This document shows, one piece after another, positions 53,247-60,747 of a DNA stretch of 64,000 bases. A model generated the notes under the pieces. That model ran no database searches and had not been told where the DNA came from. It worked only from the letters and a program-made list of their open reading frames with translations. The translations under genes and the position numbers were made by a program. This stretch comes from PALSA-270 sp963770245 (GTDB taxonomy: Bacteria; Acidobacteriota; Terriglobia; Terriglobales; Acidobacteriaceae), in assembly GCA_963770245.1 (NCBI GenBank), contig CAVYOX010000011.1, forward strand, positions 186,001 to 250,000. Direction: 5' to 3'. Within the stretch, counting starts at the first letter, position 1. Each line of letters begins with the position of its first letter.

Positions 53247-53340
53247 AGAATATGGCGGCCACACGGAGTTCGGGCTGGCGTGGCTTTTTGGTTGAGGCTT
53301 GCGGCCGGAAAGAATCTATAATGGAGGCGACGCCTTGGCA

Positions 53341-54081
53341 ATGATGGCGGGAGCGACCACCTTGGGAGATTTCGCGGGCGCGATCGGGATTCGGACGCAG
53401 GAGGCCGCCATTGTGGCAGAGCTGAAGGCTGGGTCAGAACTGGCCTATACCTGGCTCATCGGTGAATTCCATCAGCCGGTCTACAGCCTGGTCTACCGCA
53501 TCGTCGCAGATTCCTCCGACGCGGCCGACACCACGCAGGAAGTGTTCTTGAAGGTATTCCGCGGAATGAAGCAATTCCACGGCGAGTCCAGTCTGAAGAC
53601 CTGGATTTACCGCATTGCCATTCACGAGGCTTCGAACCGCCGGCGCTGGTGGTTTCGTCACAAAGCGCGGGAGACATCGATTGAGCCGGCCGACGGGGGG
53701 AGCGGGCCGGATGCGGGGCTGGCCATCAAAGACACCCTGATGGATGAAGGAGAATCGCCCTTCGATACCCTGATTCACGAAGAGATCCGAGTGCGCGTCG
53801 AACAGGAACTGCGCAAGATTTCAGAACCCTACCGTACGACGGTCATTCTGCGCGACCTGGAGGACATGTCTTACGAAGAAATCGCCGAGATCACAGAGGT
53901 CTCTCTCGGCACCGTGAAATCTCGGCTGACCCGGGGCCGGGGAGCGCTGCGGGAACGGCTGACGGCATATGTGCGGGAAATGGGCCCACAACTGGGGCTC
54001 GAACTGCCCCCAGAAAGTGTCAAGCGCCAGTCGCGATCTCAGGTTTCGTCTTCGGCGGTCGGAGTAGAGGTGACGCGATGA
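53341..54081 (+). CDS. ECF RNA polymerase sigma factor (RpoE/SigW-like)
   Basis: A 246-residue extracytoplasmic sigma factor. Region 2 has YRIVADSSDAADTTQEVFLKV, with W/Y residues for promoter melting in SSLKTWIYRIAIHEA. Region 4 has LRDLEDMSYEEIAEITEVSL and GTVKSRLTRGRGALRE. A linker (about residues 120-150) and a polar tail are longer than usual. The ATG at 53341 or TTG at 53335 with GGAGG upstream is the start. The next gene is its anti-sigma factor, with a 4-nt overlap. Confidence 0.93.
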   Translation: MMAGATTLGDFAGAIGIRTQEAAIVAELKAGSELAYTWLIGEFHQPVYSLVYRIVADSSDAADTTQEVFLKVFRGMKQFHGESSLKTWIYRIAIHEASNRRRWWFRHKARETSIEPADGGSGPDAGLAIKDTLMDEGESPFDTLIHEEIRVRVEQELRKISEPYRTTVILRDLEDMSYEEIAEITEVSLGTVKSRLTRGRGALRERLTAYVREMGPQLGLELPPESVKRQSRSQVSSSAVGVEVTR

Positions 54082-54746
54082 AATGCGCCCAAGCCAAAAC
54101 GCTATTGTCGCCGTATCTGGACGGCGCGGTGACCGGCACCCAGATGCGCGAACTCGGTGAGCACATACAAGCCTGTGTGGCCTGCAATCAGAAATATGTG
54201 GCTTTGCATCAGACGCAACAGTTGCTGGCGAAGGTGCGGCGCAGGAAGGCGCCGGAGGACTTGTCGCTTCGCCTGCGAGTCGCCATCTCGCGTGAAGCCG
54301 CGCGCGCGCGGCGGCCTTACTTCACCGGCGTGCTGATTCGACTGGAAAATGCGGCGAATGCTTTCATGGTTCCCGCCATCACCGGCTTGGCCACGGCGGT
54401 GGTGATTTTCGGATTGCTGATGGGTTTCCTGGCGGCTCCCTTGGTACAGGCGGATAGTCCGGATGTCCCGTTGGAGTTGAACACCGATCCGCAATTGCAA
54501 CAATCAGCTTTTGGAACCACTCTCGATGCCATCCACGGCGACTCGCTGGTGATCGAAGCCATCGTGGACGCGAACGGGCGGGTACAGGACTACCGTATCC
54601 TGTCAAATCCCAAGGATTCCCAGGCGGTGCTGCCGGAAGTGAGGAACATGCTTCTGTTCACCACCTTCCGTCCCGCGACCTCGATGGGTCGGCCGACCGC
54701 AGGCCGAGCCGTGTTGTCGTTCTCTAAGATCAGCGTGAAAGGATAG
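54078..54746 (+). CDS. Anti-sigma factor with zinc finger and TonB-C-like domain
   Basis: A 222-residue membrane protein. The N-terminal ZAS-type zinc finger has C3 and the HIQACVAC segment (H29, C33, C36). A membrane helix is at about residues 94-120. The periplasmic end (VIEAIVDANGRVQDYRILS, then FTTFRPATSMGRPTAGRAVL) follows the TonB C-terminal pattern (vDxxGxVxdxxvl...F.PaxxxGxP). That mix is uncommon: the outside domain might sense ligands. Its ATG overlaps the sigma-factor stop, so the pair is translationally coupled. Confidence 0.85.
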   Translation: MKCAQAKTLLSPYLDGAVTGTQMRELGEHIQACVACNQKYVALHQTQQLLAKVRRRKAPEDLSLRLRVAISREAARARRPYFTGVLIRLENAANAFMVPAITGLATAVVIFGLLMGFLAAPLVQADSPDVPLELNTDPQLQQSAFGTTLDAIHGDSLVIEAIVDANGRVQDYRILSNPKDSQAVLPEVRNMLLFTTFRPATSMGRPTAGRAVLSFSKISVKG

Positions 54747-54903
54747 ATGGCCGGGCTGGCTGGCCGAGACCGGTCGGTCGATGCTAGAAGCCAGGAGCTA
54801 ACCACTCGGGAGCTTTCTTTGTTTGACCCTCCGCGGCGAACCTCTTAAACTGGCACAGTACCCGCACACCCTACCAGCCGGGAGGCTTTCCCTGAATTTT
54901 AGG

Positions 54904-56400
54904 TTGCGACGTTCGTTCCTTGCGGGCTTGCTTGCGCTCCTGGCGCCGACGTGTCTGGCGCAAAACACACCCAACATCGCGCTGGACACCAACGAGACCC
55001 TATTCACGGTTCTCTCCGCGATCAACACCTGCGGATACGATGCGGAGCTCAACACCTCCGATCCCTTGCGGATCCAAATCCGGACTGAAGTCGCAGCCGC
55101 CCTGCAAGCGTCGCCGGACAACCGGGAGGCGACCCAGACCATGTGCGGCCTCTACAATCAATTGCAACCGCAGGCCGACCCTTCGCGAACCCTCTCCACC
55201 TACGTTTCCCTGGCTTTATTCCTCAACGCGCCGCCCGAGCTTACCCTGAGGGCGAAAGAAGCGGACATGCCGCCCGACGCCACCGCCTTGGTCGGGATGC
55301 TGCCTCTGCTCCAGAGTTTTTATGGCCGCGCCGGGCTGCATGCCATCTGGGAGCGGCACCGCGAAGCCTATACGGCTCTCGCCGCGCGCTATCATGATGC
55401 CCTGGCGAAGATGCTTTTCGACACCGATATCTATCTCAAGCTGCCCTCGGAGGGATACTTGGGACGCGGATTCACGGTCTACATCGATCCCATGGGCGCG
55501 CCCGGGCAAACCAACGCCCGAAATTACGGTTCGGACTACTACGTGGTGATTTCTCCCGGGAATGGATCGGATCTCAAGATGGAGCAGATCCGCCACACCT
55601 ACCTGCATTACCTGCTGGATCCAATGGCGATGAAGTATCCGCTCGAGGTGAAACGCCTGCAGCCTTTGCTCGACGCCGTCAAGGCAGCACCGATGGATGA
55701 GAGTTTTAAAGAGGATCCCGCACTTCTGGCCACCGAGTGCCTGATCCGGGCTATCGAAGCCCGCACGGTGGGTTCGAGAAAAGCGCCGGACGCACAACGA
55801 GAGCAGTTGGTCCAGAAGTCGGAGGAGCAGGGGTTCGTGCTGACCGGCTATTTTTACTATGCGCTGGTGAAGTTCGAAAAAAGTCCCGTGGGTCTGCGCA
55901 ACGCCTACCAGGGCATGCTCGCCGACATCGACGTCGGACGGGAACAGAAGCGCGTCTCCGAGGTCCACTTTGCCAAGCACGCCGACCCCGAGGTGCTGCA
56001 TTTGGCGCGTCCGGAGGCGAAACTCCTGCTGACCGCATCGCAGCGGCTCTCGGCCGGAGATGCCGAGGGAGCGCAAAAGCTGGCGCAACAGGCGCTCGAC
56101 GAGAAGAACGAGGATCCGGGGCGGGCCTTGTTCATCTTGGCACAGGTTGCGACCATGCACCGTGACATGGAAGGGGCGCGCGGTTATTTTCAGAAGGCGC
56201 TCGAAGTCGCGCGCGAGCCGAACGTAGTGGCTTGGTCCCATATCTACTTGGGAAGAATCTCCGATTTGCAGGAGGACCGGGCGGCGGCTCTCGATCATTA
56301 CCGGGCGGCGCTCAGCGCCGGGGCTGGGCTGCCGGAGGCGAAAGCCGCAGCCGAACGCGGCATCCAGCAACCTTATGAGCCACCCGCTCATCCCCAGTAG
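54904..56400 (+). CDS. Secreted TPR protein with degenerate metallopeptidase-like motif
   Basis: About 498 residues from the TTG at 54904, with signal peptide MRRSFLAGLLALLAPTCLAQ; a TTG at 54823 adds 27 residues. Residues about 225-240 read EQIRHTYLHYLLDP, which has the spacing of a gluzincin HExxH but with Thr in place of the catalytic Glu. The last ~130 residues are TPR-like (LTASQRLSAGDAEGAQKLAQ, YFQKALEVAREPNVVAWSHI). A binding or scaffolding role is more likely than proteolysis. It follows the sigma/anti-sigma pair. Confidence 0.7.
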   Translation: MRRSFLAGLLALLAPTCLAQNTPNIALDTNETLFTVLSAINTCGYDAELNTSDPLRIQIRTEVAAALQASPDNREATQTMCGLYNQLQPQADPSRTLSTYVSLALFLNAPPELTLRAKEADMPPDATALVGMLPLLQSFYGRAGLHAIWERHREAYTALAARYHDALAKMLFDTDIYLKLPSEGYLGRGFTVYIDPMGAPGQTNARNYGSDYYVVISPGNGSDLKMEQIRHTYLHYLLDPMAMKYPLEVKRLQPLLDAVKAAPMDESFKEDPALLATECLIRAIEARTVGSRKAPDAQREQLVQKSEEQGFVLTGYFYYALVKFEKSPVGLRNAYQGMLADIDVGREQKRVSEVHFAKHADPEVLHLARPEAKLLLTASQRLSAGDAEGAQKLAQQALDEKNEDPGRALFILAQVATMHRDMEGARGYFQKALEVAREPNVVAWSHIYLGRISDLQEDRAAALDHYRAALSAGAGLPEAKAAAERGIQQPYEPPAHPQ

Positions 56401-56464
56401 GAACGGCAGCGGAGAAGGCAGCAATCGACCTGAGTTTCGAGGTCGCGAACTTTAAGGAGAGAGC

Positions 56465-57370
56465 ATGAAGCGAGCAGCGATGGTGGTTACGGTGCTGGGG
56501 CTGGCAAGTTTCGCATTGGCGTCGCAGTCCGCGCCGCCCACCCAGAATTCACCCGCGGCGCAGGCGGGCGCGGCGCAGCCCGCGCCGTCCCCCGCCGCAC
56601 CGGCGGCCAAGCGGCCGCCGCAGGCCAAGACTCAGCCCGAGTTCGACGCTTACCAAGCCGCCATGGCCAGTGCCCAGGATCCGGTCGCGATGGAAAAGGC
56701 GGCGGATGATTTCTCGACCAAGTTTCCCGACAGCGAACTGCGGATTCTGCTCTTTCGGGCTGCGATGCATGGCTACCAGAGCGCCAATAACGCGGACAAA
56801 ATGCTGGCCGCCGGCCGCAAGATCCTGGGCATCGACCCGGACGATCCGGAAGCTCTGATCGCCGTAGGCGAGGTTCTGGCGGAACGCACCCGGGATACCG
56901 ATCTCGATAAGGCGCAGCGTTGGGACGAGGCCATGAAATCCGGCCAGCGTGCCCTGCAGACCATCGACACCGACCTTTCGATCCCAGCGAACACCCCGCA
57001 GGAGAAAGTGGATGACTACAAGGGCTATCTCCGCTCGAGCGCCTATTCCGTTTTGGGAGCGGTGGATTTCAATCAAGAAAAGTACCCTGAGGCCGAAGGC
57101 TATTTTCGCAAGTCGATTGACGCCTACCCGGCTCAGCCCGATCCCGTCGTGGTGCTGCGCTTGGCCTTGGCGCTCGACAAGCAGGGCCGGTATTCGGACG
57201 CATTGAAAGAAGCGGATCGGGCGGTTGATCTCAGCCAGGGGAACCAAGCCTTGGCGGATCCCGCGCGCCGGGAACGAGACCGGTTAGTGCAGCTGACCGG
57301 CGGGATTCCCGTGCCCGCGCCGAATTCCCCGGCAACGCCCACGCAGGACCCGGCTGCACCGAAGAAATGA
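56465..57370 (+). CDS. Secreted TPR protein, copy 1 of tandem pair
   Basis: A 301-residue exported protein: signal peptide ending LASQS, a Pro/Ala/Gln-rich linker to about residue 55, then TPR helices (VAMEKAADDFSTKFPDSEL, PEAEGYFRKSIDAYP, GRYSDALKEADRAVDL). It is clearly paralogous to the next gene, with shared VAMEKAADDF and YFRKSIDA words. A ribosome site AAGGAGAG precedes the ATG. Role unknown; TPR proteins of this type usually scaffold envelope complexes. Confidence 0.82.
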   Translation: MKRAAMVVTVLGLASFALASQSAPPTQNSPAAQAGAAQPAPSPAAPAAKRPPQAKTQPEFDAYQAAMASAQDPVAMEKAADDFSTKFPDSELRILLFRAAMHGYQSANNADKMLAAGRKILGIDPDDPEALIAVGEVLAERTRDTDLDKAQRWDEAMKSGQRALQTIDTDLSIPANTPQEKVDDYKGYLRSSAYSVLGAVDFNQEKYPEAEGYFRKSIDAYPAQPDPVVVLRLALALDKQGRYSDALKEADRAVDLSQGNQALADPARRERDRLVQLTGGIPVPAPNSPATPTQDPAAPKK

Positions 57371-57413
57371 ACGACACCAACCCCCGGCGCCAAGCGCCGA
57401 ACAAAGGAAGAAC

Positions 57414-58250
57414 ATGAGACCAGTCAGGATGTTGATCGTGATGCTGGCATTCACCGCCTTCGCCCTGGGGCAGCAAGCCGCCCCGCCGGCGACGCCCGCG
57501 AACGGCTCCCAAGCGGCGGCACCGGCAGGCAAGAAGTCGCCCAAGGCAAAGAGCCAAGAGGAATTGAACGCCTACACGGCTGCCGGTTCGATCCCCGACC
57601 CCGCGGCCATGGAAAAGGCGGCGGATGATTTCGCGGCGAAGTTTCCTGACAGCGACCTGACTCCGCTGCTCTACCGCACGGTCATGCGCAGCTATCAGGC
57701 CGCGAATAACAATGACAAAGTCCTCGAGATGAGCGAGAAAGTATTGAAGAGTGATCCCGATGATCCCGAGGCCTTGGTGGATGTGGCGCAAGTGCTCACC
57801 GAACGCACCCGCGACAGCGACGTCGACAAGGATCAGAGTCTGGCCCGGGCCATGCAATGTGCCCAGCATGCTCTGGAAACCGTCGACCACGATATTCCAC
57901 CGGGATTGACGGCAGCCCAGGAGGATATTTTCAAAGCCCTGACGCGCTCGAATGCCTACTCCGTGATCGGCACGCTGCAATTCAACGCGGGAAAGTTTCC
58001 CGAGGCGGAAGCCTCATTCCGCAAGTCGATCGATGCCTTCCCCACCCAGCCCGACCCCGTGGTCATGCTGCGGCTCGCCATGGCGCTCGATAAGGAAGGG
58101 AAATATCCGGAGGCACTCAAGGAAGCAAATCAGGTCGTACCCTTGACCCAGGACGGCACCCCAGCGGGGGTGTTGGCACGCCGCGAGCGCGACCGGTTGG
58201 CGAAGTTGACGGGCGGAGGCAGCCCGGCTGCAGATCCTGCGAAGAAATAA
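57414..58250 (+). CDS. Secreted TPR protein, copy 2 of tandem pair
   Basis: A 278-residue paralogue of the preceding gene: signal peptide, short Ala/Pro linker, then matching TPR blocks (AAMEKAADDFAAKFPDSDL, PEAEASFRKSIDAFPTQPDP). It lacks the longer Pro-rich tail of copy 1. The two genes are 43 nt apart and probably a recent tandem duplication. AGGAAGA lies 5 nt before the ATG. Confidence 0.82.
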   Translation: MRPVRMLIVMLAFTAFALGQQAAPPATPANGSQAAAPAGKKSPKAKSQEELNAYTAAGSIPDPAAMEKAADDFAAKFPDSDLTPLLYRTVMRSYQAANNNDKVLEMSEKVLKSDPDDPEALVDVAQVLTERTRDSDVDKDQSLARAMQCAQHALETVDHDIPPGLTAAQEDIFKALTRSNAYSVIGTLQFNAGKFPEAEASFRKSIDAFPTQPDPVVMLRLAMALDKEGKYPEALKEANQVVPLTQDGTPAGVLARRERDRLAKLTGGGSPAADPAKK

Positions 58251-58371
58251 CAAAGGAACCCGCAAACCTAGGCGCTCGGGCCGAGCCTGGAGAACAAGCG
58301 TTTTTCTCGTTCCGCAGGAATGGCAAGGGCGCGCTCCACGGTGGCTGTTTCAGCAGCGGGGCACCAATCAC

Positions 58372-59175
58372 ATGCATCCACGGGACATCGCTCTGTTGCA
58401 GGACGCTCTCGGGTATTGCTTCGTTCGCCCGGAATTGCTCGAACAGGCGCTGACCCACACCTCCCAGGCGCGCGAGCGCGAAGCGCTGCAGCCGCCCCAG
58501 GCTGGCCGCGTTGGGGACAACGAGCAACTCGAATTTCTGGGAGACGCGGTTCTCGGATTCCTTACGAGCGAAGCGCTGTTCGACCGTTTCCCGCAGTTCC
58601 GGGAAGGGGAGCTTTCGAAGCTGCGGGCCCACCTGGTGAGCGAAAGGCATCTCATCGTCGTGGCGGAGGAACTGGAACTGGGCGAGTACCTGCGGCTCGG
58701 GCGAGGCGAGGAAAAAAGCGGCGGCCGACATAAACCGGCGCTGCTGGTCGATGCCTTAGAGGCCGTGTTGGCGGTGCTCTATCTCGACGGAGGAATGGAA
58801 ACGGCCCGCCGCGTTGTTCTGGCGCGCATTCTGGATCCCGAACTGGGGCGCCTGAAAGGCAGCGGCCATGCCCTACCTTTGACCGATTACAAGTCCACCC
58901 TGCAGGAAACCCTGCAAGCGGAGGGTCGGCCTCAACCCGCCTACGTTCTGGTGCAGTCCCAGGGTCCGGAACACAAGAAGATTTTTACCGTCGAAGCCCG
59001 GCTGCGCGCCTCCGATGCCGAGGGCGCCTCTGAATTCGTCGGCCGCGCGGTGGGTTCCACGAAAAAGACCGCGGAGCAAGACGCGGCGCGCCAAGTGCTG
59101 GAATATCTGGCGGGCCTTCGCAGTCCTGGGAACGGTGCCGTGCCGGGTAAGCGGCGTGCGGGTGGGAAATCGTGA
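58372..59175 (+). CDS. rnc: Ribonuclease III
   Basis: A 267-residue dsRNA-specific endonuclease for rRNA and mRNA processing. The catalytic signature is NEQLEFLGDAVLGF with the conserved Glu/Asp, and LVDALEAVLAVLYLDGG has the second acidic set. The dsRNA-binding domain follows from DYKSTLQETLQAEGRPQPAY to GSTKKTAEQDAARQVLEYL. The tail is Gly/Arg/Lys-rich. lepB starts 4 nt after the stop, the common rnc-lepB order. Confidence 0.95.
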   Translation: MHPRDIALLQDALGYCFVRPELLEQALTHTSQAREREALQPPQAGRVGDNEQLEFLGDAVLGFLTSEALFDRFPQFREGELSKLRAHLVSERHLIVVAEELELGEYLRLGRGEEKSGGRHKPALLVDALEAVLAVLYLDGGMETARRVVLARILDPELGRLKGSGHALPLTDYKSTLQETLQAEGRPQPAYVLVQSQGPEHKKIFTVEARLRASDAEGASEFVGRAVGSTKKTAEQDAARQVLEYLAGLRSPGNGAVPGKRRAGGKS

Positions 59176-59179
59176 CCCC

Positions 59180-59929
59180 ATGGAAGTGAAGCAGCAGCCA
59201 CTGCCTGCCGACCGGGTGAGTTCGCTGCAGTCGCTGCTGGCGACTGTGGTGATTGCGGTTTTTATCATCACGTTTGTGGTGCAGGCTTTTCAGATCCCCT
59301 CCGACTCCATGGAAGAAACCTTGCTGGTCGGCGACTATCTGCTGGTGGACAAGGTGCGCTACGGCGGAGGCAGGGCCTCAGATCTGGCCATGCCCTACCG
59401 GCCGGTCGAACACAAAGACATCATTGTCTTCAAGTATCCCATGGACCCCCGGCAATACTTCGTAAAGCGGGTGATTGGCGTGCCCGGGGACCGGGTGCGC
59501 CTGCTGAATCGCAGAGTCTATGTAAACGGCATCCCCCTCGAGGAGCCGTATGTGCGTTACATTGGGCGAGTGCACGACGAATTCCGCGACGAGTTTCCCC
59601 AGGTCGACAGTCCGGTTCCAGACCTCGATGCGGGTTGGTCGCTGCAGATGAAAAAACTGGTCGAAGACGGCCAACTGATTGTTCCGGAAGCAAGTTATTT
59701 CGTGATGGGGGACAACCGGGACGACAGCCGGGACAGCCGCTATTGGGGTTTTGTGCCGCAAGAAAACATCGTGGGGCGGCCCTTGCTCATCTACTGGTCA
59801 GTGCGGGAAGCCAGCCCAGACCTGCCGGTTTCCCCGACTGCGGGTGATAGACTTTTTCATTTCGCCTATGCCATCACTCACTTGTTCCAGATCACGCGCT
59901 GGAACCGCGCGTTTCGATTAGTTCACTAG
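59180..59929 (+). CDS. lepB: Signal peptidase I (first copy)
   Basis: A 249-residue serine-lysine protease that removes signal peptides. One N-terminal membrane helix (LATVVIAVFIITFVVQAF) precedes the nucleophile S43 (IPSDSMEETL). The general base is K96 (FVKRVIGVPGD), and the box MGDNRDDSRDSRYWGFV is near the end. It is encoded directly after rnc and 26 nt before a second copy. Both copies keep the dyad, so both should be active. Confidence 0.95.
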   Translation: MEVKQQPLPADRVSSLQSLLATVVIAVFIITFVVQAFQIPSDSMEETLLVGDYLLVDKVRYGGGRASDLAMPYRPVEHKDIIVFKYPMDPRQYFVKRVIGVPGDRVRLLNRRVYVNGIPLEEPYVRYIGRVHDEFRDEFPQVDSPVPDLDAGWSLQMKKLVEDGQLIVPEASYFVMGDNRDDSRDSRYWGFVPQENIVGRPLLIYWSVREASPDLPVSPTAGDRLFHFAYAITHLFQITRWNRAFRLVH

Positions 59930-59955
59930 GTCGGCGCGAGAGCGCCCGAGGACGG

Positions 59956-60747
59956 ATGCGAGTGGCCAAGAACAACAAAGAAGCGAAGAAAGAGATGCAG
60001 AAGCAGAAGGACGAAGCGCCGCGTGAAACCCCGGTCGAATTCATGGCCTCGCTGGCGGTCGTGCTGGTGACCGGGTTGTTCATTATTACCTTCATCATGC
60101 AGGCTTTTGCCATTCCTTCGAGCTCGATGGAGAACACGCTGCTGATCGGCGACCATGTGTTCGTGAATCGCGTGCAATTCTCGCCGCGCTCGCGCTGGCT
60201 CGGACCGCTCGTGCCCTATCGTGAGATCCACCGCGGAGATATTGTGGTCTTTTTATCTCCCGCCGAGCCTGGACTGTATGTGGTGAAACGGATCATTGGC
60301 ATTCCGGGGGACCACATTCATTTGCGCGATGGCGTGGTTTATCGCAACGGCGAGCAACTGGTTGAGCCTTATGTGATCCACAGCAGTGGGGACTACAACC
60401 CCTATCGGGACCAATTTCCGGCGGTGCCACCAGACCCCAATAGCGAATATGCGGAGCGGGAAACGAAGCTGCAGTCCTACGTCGAAGGAGACGATCTGGT
60501 CGTCCCGCCTGACAGTTACTTCGGCATGGGCGACAACCGCGATGTGAGTCTCGATAGCCGCTATTGGGGGTTTATCCCGCAAGAGAACGTGATTGGCCGA
60601 CCGATGCTCATTTATTGGTCCTTTGAAACCCCCGCCGGCCAGTACCTGGAAACCGGAATCAGCGAGCGCGTCGAAATCGTGGTCCACAAGATCATTCACT
60701 TCTTCGACCAGACCCGCTGGCAACGCACGCTCAGGGTGGTCCGTTGA
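59956..60747 (+). CDS. lepB: Signal peptidase I (second copy)
   Basis: A 263-residue paralogue with the same layout: charged Lys-rich N-terminus, membrane helix (SLAVVLVTGLFIITFIMQAF), nucleophile S57 (IPSSSMENTL), general base K111 (VVKRIIGIPGD) and MGDNRDVSLDSRYWGFI. It differs from copy one enough to suggest an old duplication and perhaps different substrates. Its stop overlaps the TTG of the AsmA-like gene. Confidence 0.95.
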   Translation: MRVAKNNKEAKKEMQKQKDEAPRETPVEFMASLAVVLVTGLFIITFIMQAFAIPSSSMENTLLIGDHVFVNRVQFSPRSRWLGPLVPYREIHRGDIVVFLSPAEPGLYVVKRIIGIPGDHIHLRDGVVYRNGEQLVEPYVIHSSGDYNPYRDQFPAVPPDPNSEYAERETKLQSYVEGDDLVVPPDSYFGMGDNRDVSLDSRYWGFIPQENVIGRPMLIYWSFETPAGQYLETGISERVEIVVHKIIHFFDQTRWQRTLRVVR

